Notes under the pieces: model-generated
Databases searched by the model: none
The model's input: the letters and a program-made list of their open reading frames with translations, nothing else
What the model was told of the DNA's origin: nothing
Source of the DNA: Endomicrobiales bacterium
GTDB taxonomy: Bacteria; Elusimicrobiota; Endomicrobiia; Endomicrobiales; JALOBY01
Length of the DNA: 64,000 nt
Reading direction: 5' to 3'
NCBI GenBank assembly: GCA_023228045.1
Contig: JALOBY010000002.1
Span: forward strand, 1-64,000
In this document: piece after piece, positions 54,097 through 62,721 of the stretch
Position numbering within the stretch: the first letter of the stretch is position 1
Layout of the letters: each line of letters starts with the position of its first letter
Program-made: the position numbers and the translations under genes

Positions 54097-54168
54097 GCGG
54101 GTGTAGTTCAGTGGTAGAACGTCTCGTTGCCAACGAGAAGGTCGTGGGTTCAAGTCCCATCGCCCGCT
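54097..54168 (+). tRNA. tRNA-Gly (anticodon GCC)
   Basis: The acceptor GCGGGTG (54097-54103) pairs with CGCCCGC (54161-54167), with one G-C to T-G type mismatch tolerance at the inner end, and T is the discriminator. The D arm TTCAGTGGTAGAAC, the anticodon stem TCTCG/CGAGA with loop TTGCCAA (anticodon GCC), and the T arm with GGTTCAAGTC all fit. CCA is not encoded. It starts 23 bases after the DUF2335 gene. Confidence 0.95.
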
Positions 54169-54231
54169 TTTAATAATCTCAAAAAAGCTAAACAATCAAA
54201 AATATAAATTTAGGAATTAATAAAATAATTT

Positions 54232-54260
54232 GACCAACAAATACTTGTTGGTCTTTTTTT
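54232..54260 (+). terminator. Rho-independent terminator after tRNA-Gly
   Basis: GACCAACAA (54232-54240) pairs perfectly with TTGTTGGTC (54245-54253) over a 4-base loop and is followed by seven T residues (54254-54260). This is the clearest terminator in the window, and it separates the tRNA/DUF2335 region from the glucan phosphorylase gene. Confidence 0.9.
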
Positions 54261-54275
54261 ATTTTCTTTAAAATT

Positions 54276-54284
54276 TGTTATAAT
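54276..54284 (+). promoter_or_regulatory. Candidate extended -10 promoter of the glucan phosphorylase gene
   Basis: TGTTATAAT (54276-54284) matches an extended -10 element (TGnTATAAT) and lies 44 bases before the ATG at 54329, directly after the terminator. No good -35 is visible, as is common for extended -10 promoters. Confidence 0.55.
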
Positions 54285-54328
54285 TCAAGAAGAAGTATAC
54301 ACACACTTAATAGGGAGAGTTCTATACT

Positions 54329-56923
54329 ATGAAAAAAGACCTTTTTAATCTTGATCAAGAAAAATATACGGTTAAAAACTCAAGGTCGTATGTTGTAATA
54401 CCTCAGTTGCCAAAAGCTCTTAAACCACTTTTTAATATTGCATATAACTTGTGGTGGATCTGGAATAGCGATGCAATTGAACTTTTCCGGCGAATCGATC
54501 GTGAACTTTGGGAAAAAAGTTACCACAACCCCATAAAAATGCTTGGGTTGGTTGAACAAAACAGATTAACTGAGCTTGCAAAAGATTCAAGTTTTATGTC
54601 TCACTTAGAACGTGTTTCTGCAGAGCTTGAACACTACATAAAAAGTTCCACTTGGTTTGACAACGCATTTCCTCAAAATAAAAAAAATATAATTGCATAT
54701 TTCTCTACCGAGTTTGGAATTCATGAAAGTTTGCCAATCTATTCTGGTGGGCTTGGCATTCTCTCAGGTGATCATCTTAAATCTGCCAGCGATATGGGAC
54801 TCCCATTAGTTGGTATGGGCTTATTATACCGCTATGGGTACTTTAGCCAATATCTAAATATTGATGGTTGGCAACAGGAAGAATATATACAAAACCATTT
54901 TTTGCGTATGCCTATAGAGCGCGTCCAAAATGACGATGGCAAGCAAATAATAATTTCAGTTGATTTACCATCTGGACCGATTTATGCTCAAATTTGGAAA
55001 ATTCAAGTTGGCAGAGTATCACTTTACTTGCTTGACACAGATATAGATAAAAACACACTGGAAAACAGAGAAATTACTGGGCAACTTTATGGCGGCGACA
55101 GGGATATGCGTATTCGTCAAGAAATACTTTTAGGCATTGGCGGCATAAAAGCTCTTAAAGCCCTAAACATTGAACCAGCTGTTTTCCATTTAAATGAAGG
55201 GCATTCTGCATTTCTTGCAATTGAATTAATTACCAACCTAATGCATGAAAAAAAACTATCATTTGCCGAAGCGCTTGAAGTAACAAAGGCTTCTTGCGTT
55301 TTTACGACGCACACACCAATAGCCGCTGGAAACGAAGTATTTAACACTTCTTTAATAGACAAATACTTTGAGCAACATTACAAAAAGCTTGGCCTTAAAA
55401 AAGATGAATTTATGGCTCTTGGCAGAATTAATCCAAAAGATGAAACCGAAAATTTCTGTATGACAGTGCTTGCGCTTAAAACAACAAGCCATGCAAACGG
55501 CGTTAGCAAACTTCATGGTACAATTTCAAGAAATATGTGGAAAGATATATGGCCAAACTTCGCACAAAGCGACATTCCAATTACACACATAACTAACGGT
55601 GTACATCCAAACACATGGATTTCATATGAAATGGCCGAGCTTTTCAACCGCTATATGGGTTCAACATGGAAAGATGAACCTGCCGACCAAACAATTTGGC
55701 AGGGGGTTAAGAACATTCCAGATGCAGAACTCTGGAGAAGCCACGAACGCAGAAGAGAACGCTTAGTTTCTTTTGCTAGAACAAGGTTAAAAGAACAACT
55801 CATCAGGCGTGGGGCTTCCATAAGTGAAATTAATGCTGCCGACGAAGTTTTAGACCCAGACGCACTTATAATTAGTTTTGCAAGGCGCTTTACATCTTAT
55901 AAACGCGGCACACTTATTTTTTCAGATTTTGACAGGTTAAAAAAAATGCTGACCAATAAAAACAGGCCTATTCAATTAATTATCGCAGGTAAGGCTCATC
56001 CACACGACTCATCAGGCAAGGAATTTATAAGACAAATCATTCATATTTGCAGAGACCAAGAAGTACGCAACAGAATTGTTTTTATTGAAGATTACGATGC
56101 AAATGTTGCCCACTATTTAGTACAGGGCTCGGATGTTTGGCTAAATAACCCGCGCAGACCGTTTGAAGCATCTGGAACAAGCGGTATGAAAGCCGCAGTC
56201 AATGGAGTGCTTAACTTAAGTGTATTAGATGGCTGGTGGTGCGAGGGGTATAATGGAGAAAATGGCTGGATTATTGGTTCAGGTGAAGAATACGCAAACC
56301 AAGAATACCAAGATGAGGTTGAAAGTAAGGCTATTTATGACCTTTTAGAAAAAGAAATTATCCATGAATTTTACCTTAGAGGTTCAGATGGTTTACCTCG
56401 CCTGTGGATAAATAAAATGAAAAAATCTATGATGACAATTAACCCAATTTTTAACACAAACAGAATGATTGAGGACTATACAAGAAAGTTCTATACACCG
56501 GCCATTGAACAACACTTTAAATTTGTAAATAATAACTATGCAGTTACAAAATCTTACACTCAATGGAAAAACAATGTTTCAACAAACTGGGATCAAATTA
56601 AAATATCAGAGGTGCAAGATAATCTAACACAAGATATTGAAATAGGCAAGGATTTTTCTGTAAAAGCAAAAATTTCACTCGGGCAGCTCAGTGTTGATGA
56701 TGTTTATATCGAGCTATACTTTGGCTACCTAGACTCAAAAAATAGAATGCAATCTATGATTGAAAGTGAAATGAAACTTTCTGAAAATTTACCTTCAAAT
56801 ACATGTATTTTTGAAGGTGTCGTAAAAGGTGACCGCATTGGCCACTGTGGCTATGTTATACGCATACTGCCAAAATTTGAAAATAAAAAGGTTTATATAC
56901 CAAACCTGATTTTGTGGCAATAA
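54329..56923 (+). CDS. glgP: Alpha-glucan (glycogen/maltodextrin) phosphorylase, TIGR02094-type
   Basis: An 864-residue GT35 enzyme that releases glucose-1-phosphate from alpha-1,4-glucans using pyridoxal phosphate. NIAYNLWWIWNSDAIELFRRID opens the family signature in two parts, then YFSTEFGIHESLPIYSGGLG, NEGHSAFLAIELI, and ITHITNGVHPNTW. The pyridoxal-phosphate lysine lies in SGTSGMKAAVNG (around residue 630). Residues after about 740 form an additional C-terminal domain seen in this subfamily. It is likely the source of glucose-1-phosphate for the rml/ugd sugar-nucleotide genes further downstream; this link is inferred. AGGGAGAG is the ribosome binding site. Confidence 0.95.
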   Translation: MKKDLFNLDQEKYTVKNSRSYVVIPQLPKALKPLFNIAYNLWWIWNSDAIELFRRIDRELWEKSYHNPIKMLGLVEQNRLTELAKDSSFMSHLERVSAELEHYIKSSTWFDNAFPQNKKNIIAYFSTEFGIHESLPIYSGGLGILSGDHLKSASDMGLPLVGMGLLYRYGYFSQYLNIDGWQQEEYIQNHFLRMPIERVQNDDGKQIIISVDLPSGPIYAQIWKIQVGRVSLYLLDTDIDKNTLENREITGQLYGGDRDMRIRQEILLGIGGIKALKALNIEPAVFHLNEGHSAFLAIELITNLMHEKKLSFAEALEVTKASCVFTTHTPIAAGNEVFNTSLIDKYFEQHYKKLGLKKDEFMALGRINPKDETENFCMTVLALKTTSHANGVSKLHGTISRNMWKDIWPNFAQSDIPITHITNGVHPNTWISYEMAELFNRYMGSTWKDEPADQTIWQGVKNIPDAELWRSHERRRERLVSFARTRLKEQLIRRGASISEINAADEVLDPDALIISFARRFTSYKRGTLIFSDFDRLKKMLTNKNRPIQLIIAGKAHPHDSSGKEFIRQIIHICRDQEVRNRIVFIEDYDANVAHYLVQGSDVWLNNPRRPFEASGTSGMKAAVNGVLNLSVLDGWWCEGYNGENGWIIGSGEEYANQEYQDEVESKAIYDLLEKEIIHEFYLRGSDGLPRLWINKMKKSMMTINPIFNTNRMIEDYTRKFYTPAIEQHFKFVNNNYAVTKSYTQWKNNVSTNWDQIKISEVQDNLTQDIEIGKDFSVKAKISLGQLSVDDVYIELYFGYLDSKNRMQSMIESEMKLSENLPSNTCIFEGVVKGDRIGHCGYVIRILPKFENKKVYIPNLILWQ

Positions 56924-56928
56924 ATAAA

Positions 56929-57591
56929 ATGGCCGCTCCTCAACGCTTTTTAAAAAACTTTGAATTGATAATTTTTGATTTAGACGGCACAATTGCTAAC
57001 ACTTTAGAAGATATAACTTTATCAGTTAACGAAGTTCTCGCTAATTTTAATCTGCCAAAATTGCAGCTAAAAAAAGTACGCACGCTAATTGGCAGCGGTG
57101 TACCATCTCTTATGCAAGGAGCGCTTGCCACAAACAACAAATACAAAATAAATAAAGCCAGCAAGTTGTTTCTAAGCAGCTATTCAAAAAATCTTCTTAA
57201 AAAAACAAAACTCTACTCTGGCATCTTAAAACTTTTAAACAAGGTAGCATCAAAAAAACTTGCCATAGTAACAAATAAACCGCAAATGCATACAAAAAAA
57301 CTGTTAGATGCGTTTGGTATCGCTAAATACTTCCAAGTTGTATATGGCGGAGACACTTTTAAACATAAGAAGCCACACCCAAAACCAATTACAAATGTTC
57401 TAAAAATACTCAAAGTAAATAATTCAAATGCCCTGCTTGTAGGTGATGGCGTAAATGATATATTAACCGCAAAAGCTGCAAATATTGCCTGCGCCAGCGT
57501 TGGCTATGGTTACTGTGATAAGGATGAATTATTAGCGCTTAAACCAAATTATTACTTTGAAAGCGTCTCTGAACTTTATAAGTCGTTTTAA
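56929..57591 (+). CDS. HAD-family phosphatase, phosphoglycolate phosphatase-like
   Basis: A 220-residue haloacid dehalogenase-type phosphatase. Motif I is FDLDGTIANT, with the nucleophile Asp17 and the general acid Asp19. KLAIVTNKPQ is motif II. Motif III is the lysine in HKKPHPKP, and GDGVNDILTAKAA is motif IV. A small helical cap lies after motif I, as in Gph. The true substrate is unclear, since this fold is broad. I start at the ATG at 56929, 5 bases after the glgP stop; a GTG at 56914 would overlap glgP. Neither has a convincing Shine-Dalgarno. Confidence 0.88.
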   Translation: MAAPQRFLKNFELIIFDLDGTIANTLEDITLSVNEVLANFNLPKLQLKKVRTLIGSGVPSLMQGALATNNKYKINKASKLFLSSYSKNLLKKTKLYSGILKLLNKVASKKLAIVTNKPQMHTKKLLDAFGIAKYFQVVYGGDTFKHKKPHPKPITNVLKILKVNNSNALLVGDGVNDILTAKAANIACASVGYGYCDKDELLALKPNYYFESVSELYKSF

Positions 57592-57616
57592 TTTCATCTG
57601 AATTAGAGGAGAATTT

Positions 57617-58132
57617 ATGTTTGCCATTAAGCTACTTAAATCAATTGTCAACATTTTACAATCTGAAATTTCACCAAACCAAATTGCGGCAGGGGCAGTG
57701 ATTGGAGCGTTAATCGGCCTTACCCCAGTATCAGCTTTGCATATATATTTTCTTTTTTTTCTTATGCTTATTTTAAATGTAAATATCGGCTCAGCAATGC
57801 TAAGCGCAATGGTTTTTAAGTTAATCGGTATGTTAATAGACCCAATATCAGATAAAATTGGATATTACCTCTTAGTTAGCAACACGTCTCTTAAAGATTT
57901 TTGGACAAACCTATATAACACACCAATTGTTCCTTTCACACATTTCAATAATACGGTAGTACTTGGCAGTTTTGTCGTTGGAATATTGCTTGCACTACCA
58001 ATTTTCTTTCTGTCAAAAAAACTGCTTGTTATATATCGTATCCGTTTAAAAGATAAGGTCGCGAAATGGAAAATTATGAAAGTGTTTAAGATAACCAGTA
58101 TTTACAATGTTTATGATAAACTAAATAAATAG
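57617..58132 (+). CDS. TIGR03546/DUF2062-like membrane protein
   Basis: A 171-residue protein with about four hydrophobic segments (NQIAAGAVIGALIGLTPVSA at about residues 21-40 is the best conserved part) and a C-terminal basic tail. The family is known mainly as a partner of the TIGR03545 protein encoded next to it, with no established function. AGAGGAGA is the ribosome binding site, and 10 bases separate it from the next gene, so the two genes are co-transcribed. Confidence 0.8.
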   Translation: MFAIKLLKSIVNILQSEISPNQIAAGAVIGALIGLTPVSALHIYFLFFLMLILNVNIGSAMLSAMVFKLIGMLIDPISDKIGYYLLVSNTSLKDFWTNLYNTPIVPFTHFNNTVVLGSFVVGILLALPIFFLSKKLLVIYRIRLKDKVAKWKIMKVFKITSIYNVYDKLNK

Positions 58133-58142
58133 GGGTAATAAA

Positions 58143-60065
58143 ATGCGTTGGAAATTTGTTATACCTGCCTTAATATTAATAGCCATAATAATCACCTTTA
58201 ATATCATATTCCTTGATGCACTGCTTAAAAAAGCATTCATTGCCTCGGAAGAAATGGCTTTTGGCGCAAAGGTTGAAGTGCAATCGCTAAAAACTAAATT
58301 TGGTAATTTGTCAATTAAAATTGACGGCCTGCAAATTGCCGATAAAAACGATTATTGGAAAAACCTACTTGAAGCTAAAACAATTTCTTTTGCTCTAAAA
58401 CCACTGCCACTTCTTTCAAAAAAATTCATAATAGAAAAAATGTCTGTTGAAGGTGTAATGTGGCAAACAAAAAGAAATACATCTGGACAATTACCGCCTA
58501 AAAAAATTAAGAAATTTAATAAAACAAACAAAAATTCTCTTTTAGGCAAGCTTGTTAATTCGCTTGCTCAAAAAGGAAAATCTGAAATTATACAGCTGCC
58601 GGCTGTTAGCGCACTTTCAGATGCACAAAAAAACCTTAAAAATATTTCTATTAATACAGTTATAGACCCCGCACAAATTCAAACGCTCAAAGAAATTGAT
58701 ACTATGAAAGCTGATGTAACGAGTAAATACGTAAGTTATCAATCAAGTTTCTCTAACCTTAATATTAATGCAACTATTGAATCAGCTAAAAGTGCGCTAA
58801 ATGGATTATCTGATATAAAAGTTGACTCACTTGGAGGCATAAAGGCCATAAAAGATAAAATTGATTTAGCCCTTGCTGCTAAAACTACAGTTGAAGTAAA
58901 GTTAAATGAATTTAATTCTCTAAAAAGTAGCATATCAAAAGATATAATCACAGAAAAACAACTGACGGAAAAAATAGCTCAACTTACAAATGCCGATGTA
59001 ACAGGATTGATGGATAAGTTAAAAATACCAGAGGTATCTTTTAGTAATATATCAAAGGCACTTTTTGGTCAACTTTGGATAAACCGCGTTAATTCTTTAA
59101 TTTCATACGTTGAACTTGCCAGAAAATATATGCCACCCAAAAAAGCTAATACAAACATAATATTAACCCCGAGCCGTATGAATGGAACAAATGTAAGCTT
59201 TTCTAAAAAAGATAACCCGCCAGATTTTTTAATTCAGCAAATATCACTTAGTGGAACTACTCAAGGACCCGGCAAGGAAATGCAACTTGGAACAATATTT
59301 AGCGGAAATATTTTAAATATAACATCTGACCAGGCACTTTTAGGCAAGCCAACGATATTTAAAATTTTAGGTAAGCAGAACTCTTCCCTGTTAAATTTCA
59401 ATGGAACTTTTGACCACAGGATTGATCCTGGCAAAGATGTCATTAACGCGACATTAGAAGGCCTTAGTGTTGATGCTTTTGGGCTTCCAAAATCTGAGTA
59501 CTTACCCGAGTTTTCAAATGGGGAAGGTAAAATAAATACTTCTCTAACATTAACAGGAGAGGAAATTGACTGCAAAATTAAAGTGGTTTTGAATAAGCTT
59601 ACTGCAAAAAGAACATCATATAAAGATAATGAAGAAGTGGCTGAAATTATTGACTATCTATGGGCAGGAATAACAGATATAGTTATGAATGTTTCTGCAA
59701 CAGGGGAAATAGATAATTTAAAGTTTGATGTCTCTTCAAATTTAGACAGAGTACTTTCAGAGCGTTTAAAAGCTCTCTTTGGTCAAAAAATTAATGAATA
59801 TAAGGCACAACTAACACAAAAAGTGAACTCCCTGATTGCATCTAAAAAAGCTGAGCTTCTTGCAGAATTAAACACAAGAAAAAATGAATATCAAAAACTA
59901 ATTGATGAAAAACAAAATGAATTGAATACTCAGATTGAATCTATAAAAACTCAAGTGCAGGCAAAAGAAGATGAAATAAAGAACAAAACCGAAGGTGAAA
60001 AGCAAAAAGCGCAAGAGGAATTGCAAAAACAAGCACAGGATAAGCTTAAAGATCTCTTTAAGTAA
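58143..60065 (+). CDS. TIGR03545 family large envelope protein
   Basis: A 640-residue protein with an N-terminal membrane anchor (about residues 5-27), then an extended region with LSIKIDGLQIADKNDYWKNL, which resembles AsmA-like proteins that face the periplasm. The middle is helical, and residues about 545-640 form a highly charged coiled coil (EYKAQLTQKVNSLIASKKAE, ending DKLKDLF). The family always occurs next to TIGR03546-type proteins in the genomes I know of, but its function is unknown; a bridging or lipid-handling role would be a guess. Confidence 0.8.
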   Translation: MRWKFVIPALILIAIIITFNIIFLDALLKKAFIASEEMAFGAKVEVQSLKTKFGNLSIKIDGLQIADKNDYWKNLLEAKTISFALKPLPLLSKKFIIEKMSVEGVMWQTKRNTSGQLPPKKIKKFNKTNKNSLLGKLVNSLAQKGKSEIIQLPAVSALSDAQKNLKNISINTVIDPAQIQTLKEIDTMKADVTSKYVSYQSSFSNLNINATIESAKSALNGLSDIKVDSLGGIKAIKDKIDLALAAKTTVEVKLNEFNSLKSSISKDIITEKQLTEKIAQLTNADVTGLMDKLKIPEVSFSNISKALFGQLWINRVNSLISYVELARKYMPPKKANTNIILTPSRMNGTNVSFSKKDNPPDFLIQQISLSGTTQGPGKEMQLGTIFSGNILNITSDQALLGKPTIFKILGKQNSSLLNFNGTFDHRIDPGKDVINATLEGLSVDAFGLPKSEYLPEFSNGEGKINTSLTLTGEEIDCKIKVVLNKLTAKRTSYKDNEEVAEIIDYLWAGITDIVMNVSATGEIDNLKFDVSSNLDRVLSERLKALFGQKINEYKAQLTQKVNSLIASKKAELLAELNTRKNEYQKLIDEKQNELNTQIESIKTQVQAKEDEIKNKTEGEKQKAQEELQKQAQDKLKDLFK

Positions 60066-60070
60066 AAAAT

Positions 60071-60100
60071 TTGGCTTTTAAGCACAGTTTTTTGTAAAAT
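60071..60100 (+). promoter_or_regulatory. Candidate promoter of the rml/ugd operon
   Basis: TTGGCT (60071-60076) and TAAAAT (60095-60100) are spaced by 18 bases, 68 bases before the rmlA-like ATG at 60168. The -35 matches 4 of 6 and the -10 matches 5 of 6 consensus positions. It is tentative because the region is AT-rich. Confidence 0.4.
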
Positions 60101-60167
60101 CAAAAAATAAAATTATATAGATAACTATTATGCAAATTGATGGTAAAAATAAAAGGATATCTCGGAA

Positions 60168-61229
60168 ATGAAAGCATTAGTTCTTGCAGGTGGCAAAGGT
60201 ACCCGCCTAAGACCCATAACCCATACATCCGCAAAACAACTTATACCAGTCGCGAATAAACCTATTTTATTTTATGGCCTTGAAACTATAGCGGCAAGTG
60301 GTATTACTGAGGTAGGTATAGTAGTTGGAGATACAAAAAACGAAATAAAAACAACTGTTGGCGATGGAAGCCGCTGGGGAATAAAAGTTACTTATATTGA
60401 ACAAGACGCCCCACTTGGATTAGCCCATGCTGTAAAAATTTCAAAGGATTTTATTAAAAATGACTCTTTTCTTATGTTCCTTGGAGATAACCTTTTAAAA
60501 GACGGTGTATCTGCGATTGTAGAATCATTTATAAAAGACAAACCAAACTCTAAAATACTTTTAACAAAGGTTGCAAATCCGCAGGAGTTTGGTGTTGCAC
60601 AATTAAAAAATGGAAAAGTAGTAGCGCTTGAAGAAAAACCAATAAACCCAAAAAGTGATCTTGCGCTTGTAGGAGTTTACTTATTTGATAGTACAATCTT
60701 TGAAGCCGTAAACAACATAAAACCCTCAAAGAGAAATGAACTTGAAATTACAGATGCCATTCAATATCTAATAGACAATGGCTATAAAGTTGAGCCATAT
60801 ATAGTAACAGGATGGTGGAAAGATACAGGTAAGCTTGAAGATATGCTTGAAGCAAACCGTCTTATACTTGGCGGGATGGACAGAAGTATTAGCGGAACCG
60901 TAGACACCCTTTCAACAATTGAAGGCAATGTTGTTATAGAAAAGGGTGCAAATATTAAAAACAGTTGTATTCGTGGACCATCAATAATAGGAGAAGGTGC
61001 AAAAATAACAAATTCTTATATTGGTCCATTTACATCTATATATTTTGGAACAAATATTGAAAATAGTGAAATTGAACACTCAATCATATTAGAAAATTCA
61101 ACAATTAAGGGTGTTAAGCGTATTGCCGACTCACTAATTGGGCAAAATGTAAACATTTCTAAGACTGAAAAGAAACCAATCTCTTATAGAATAATGGTTG
61201 GCGATTCTTCTAAAATTGAAATTATTTAA
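60168..61229 (+). CDS. rmlA: Glucose-1-phosphate thymidylyltransferase, long form
   Basis: A 353-residue nucleotidyltransferase that makes dTDP-glucose from glucose-1-phosphate and dTTP. MKALVLAGGKGTRLRPITHT and SAKQLIPVANKP are the N-terminal nucleotide-binding motifs, FLGDNLLKDGV holds the metal-binding aspartate, and GWWKDTGKLEDMLEANR is typical of RmlA. Residues after about 250 carry left-handed beta-helix repeats (SCIRGPSIIGEGAKITN), so it is of the long type rather than the 290-residue short form. It begins an operon with the rmlC-like, rmlB, rmlD and ugd genes. Confidence 0.9.
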   Translation: MKALVLAGGKGTRLRPITHTSAKQLIPVANKPILFYGLETIAASGITEVGIVVGDTKNEIKTTVGDGSRWGIKVTYIEQDAPLGLAHAVKISKDFIKNDSFLMFLGDNLLKDGVSAIVESFIKDKPNSKILLTKVANPQEFGVAQLKNGKVVALEEKPINPKSDLALVGVYLFDSTIFEAVNNIKPSKRNELEITDAIQYLIDNGYKVEPYIVTGWWKDTGKLEDMLEANRLILGGMDRSISGTVDTLSTIEGNVVIEKGANIKNSCIRGPSIIGEGAKITNSYIGPFTSIYFGTNIENSEIEHSIILENSTIKGVKRIADSLIGQNVNISKTEKKPISYRIMVGDSSKIEII

Positions 61230-61250
61230 AACCAATAAATAGGAGCTACT

Positions 61251-61706
61251 ATGATAGATGGAGTTAAAACAAAACAACTTAAACCACTCTGCGATGAACG
61301 CGGCCGTGTAATGGAGATGTTTCGGTCTGACTGGGCGGAGTTTATTAACTTTGGCCAAACCTATATGACTTCGGCATATCCTGGCGTTGTAAAAGGCTGG
61401 CACTATCACAAAAAACAAACTGACACTTTCATTTGCATTAAAGGAATGATGAAAGTAGTTCTTTACGATTCAAGAAAGAGCTCAAAAACAAAAGGTGAAA
61501 TAAATGAATTTTTTATTGGTGAGCATAACTATATGCTTGTTCAAATTCCGCCTTTTGTCTATCACGGTTTTAAATGCATAAGTGAAACCGAAGCTATAAT
61601 AATAAATGTGCCAACAGAACTTTATAACTACAAAGAACCCGATGAATACCGCAGGCCGTTTAATACAAAAGAAATACCTTATAATTGGGAAAGGAAAAAC
61701 GGATAA
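61251..61706 (+). CDS. dTDP-4-dehydrorhamnose 3,5-epimerase-like protein
   Basis: A 151-residue RmlC-type cupin. GVVKGWHYHKKQTDTFICIKG includes the catalytic-type histidine, and VQIPPFVYHGFKCISETEA is the second family motif. It is shorter than typical RmlC (about 180-190 residues) and lacks part of the C-terminal dimer region, so its role as the rhamnose-pathway epimerase is likely from context (between rmlA and rmlB) rather than certain. A related sugar isomerase is the alternative. AATAGGAGC is the ribosome binding site. Confidence 0.8.
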   Translation: MIDGVKTKQLKPLCDERGRVMEMFRSDWAEFINFGQTYMTSAYPGVVKGWHYHKKQTDTFICIKGMMKVVLYDSRKSSKTKGEINEFFIGEHNYMLVQIPPFVYHGFKCISETEAIIINVPTELYNYKEPDEYRRPFNTKEIPYNWERKNG

Positions 61707-61710
61707 TAAA

Positions 61711-62721
61711 ATGCAATTTAAAAACATACTTGTTACCGGCGGGGCTGGTTTTATTGGCTCAAACTTTATCAACTATGTTTTAAGTGTCAATTCTAAAATA
61801 AAAATTGTTAATTTAGATAAACTTACATACGCAGGCAATCTTGAAAATTTAAGAAATGTTGAAAAAAATCCGCGTTATAAATTTGTTAAAGGCGATATTT
61901 GCAACACAAACATGGTTAATAAACTTGTAAAAAATTGTGATGCAATCATTAATTTTGCGGCAGAAACACATGTTGACAAATCAATTCTTGAGGCAGGAAG
62001 CTTCCTAAATACCGATGTTTTTGGCACATACACCCTGTTAGAAGCCGCAAAGAAACATAAAATAAAAAAATATATTCAAATATCCACCGACGAAGTTTAC
62101 GGCAGCATTGAACGCGGTTCATTTACCGAAAGCAGCCCTCTTTTGCCAAATAGCCCCTATTCATCCGCAAAAGCGTCAGGAGACCTGCTATCAAGGTCTT
62201 ATTTTACAACCTTCGGCCTTCCCGTAATTGTTACGCGCGCCTCAAACAATTTCGGGCCTTATCAATACCCTGAAAAATTAATACCGTTATTTGTTACAAA
62301 TACAATTGAAAACAAACCGCTGCCACTTTATGGTGATGGGAAAAATGTTCGCGACTGGCTCTTCGTGCAAGATCATTGCTCGGCTGTTTATACTGTTCTG
62401 CAAAAAGGCGTTCCCGGCCAGATTTACAACATTGGCGGTGGAAATGAAGTTACAAACATTCAAATTACAAAAGAAATATTAAATATGCTCGACAGACCTC
62501 AAAGCCTTATTAAACCCATAAAAGATCGCCCCGGACATGACAGACGATACTCTGTTAACTGCTCCAAAATAAAAAAAGAGCTCGGGTGGAAACCTCAGGC
62601 AAACTTTAAACAGGCACTCAAAGAAACCATTGAATGGTATGTTGCAAATAAGCATTGGTGGGAAAAACTAAAAAATAAAAGCTTCAATGCATATTACAAA
62701 AAACAGTATAAAAATAAATGA
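61711..62721 (+). CDS. rmlB: dTDP-glucose 4,6-dehydratase
   Basis: A 336-residue extended short-chain dehydrogenase that forms dTDP-4-keto-6-deoxyglucose. ILVTGGAGFIGSNFINYVL is the NAD site, then FAAETHVDKSI, ISTDEVYGSIERGSF with the catalytic threonine-aspartate-glutamate, and PYSSAKASGDLLSRSY with the YxxxK pair, then RASNNFGPYQYPEKLIP, all RmlB hallmarks. I start at the ATG at 61711, where the family begins; a longer frame from 61606 overlaps the epimerase gene. Its stop overlaps the rmlD start by 4 bases. Confidence 0.97.
   Translation: MQFKNILVTGGAGFIGSNFINYVLSVNSKIKIVNLDKLTYAGNLENLRNVEKNPRYKFVKGDICNTNMVNKLVKNCDAIINFAAETHVDKSILEAGSFLNTDVFGTYTLLEAAKKHKIKKYIQISTDEVYGSIERGSFTESSPLLPNSPYSSAKASGDLLSRSYFTTFGLPVIVTRASNNFGPYQYPEKLIPLFVTNTIENKPLPLYGDGKNVRDWLFVQDHCSAVYTVLQKGVPGQIYNIGGGNEVTNIQITKEILNMLDRPQSLIKPIKDRPGHDRRYSVNCSKIKKELGWKPQANFKQALKETIEWYVANKHWWEKLKNKSFNAYYKKQYKNK

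Noticed and set aside
53335..54168. A tRNA-linked integrated island
   Set aside because: Two tRNA genes bracket the DUF2335 pair, but no integrase or duplicated tRNA end is visible, so an island is not supported.
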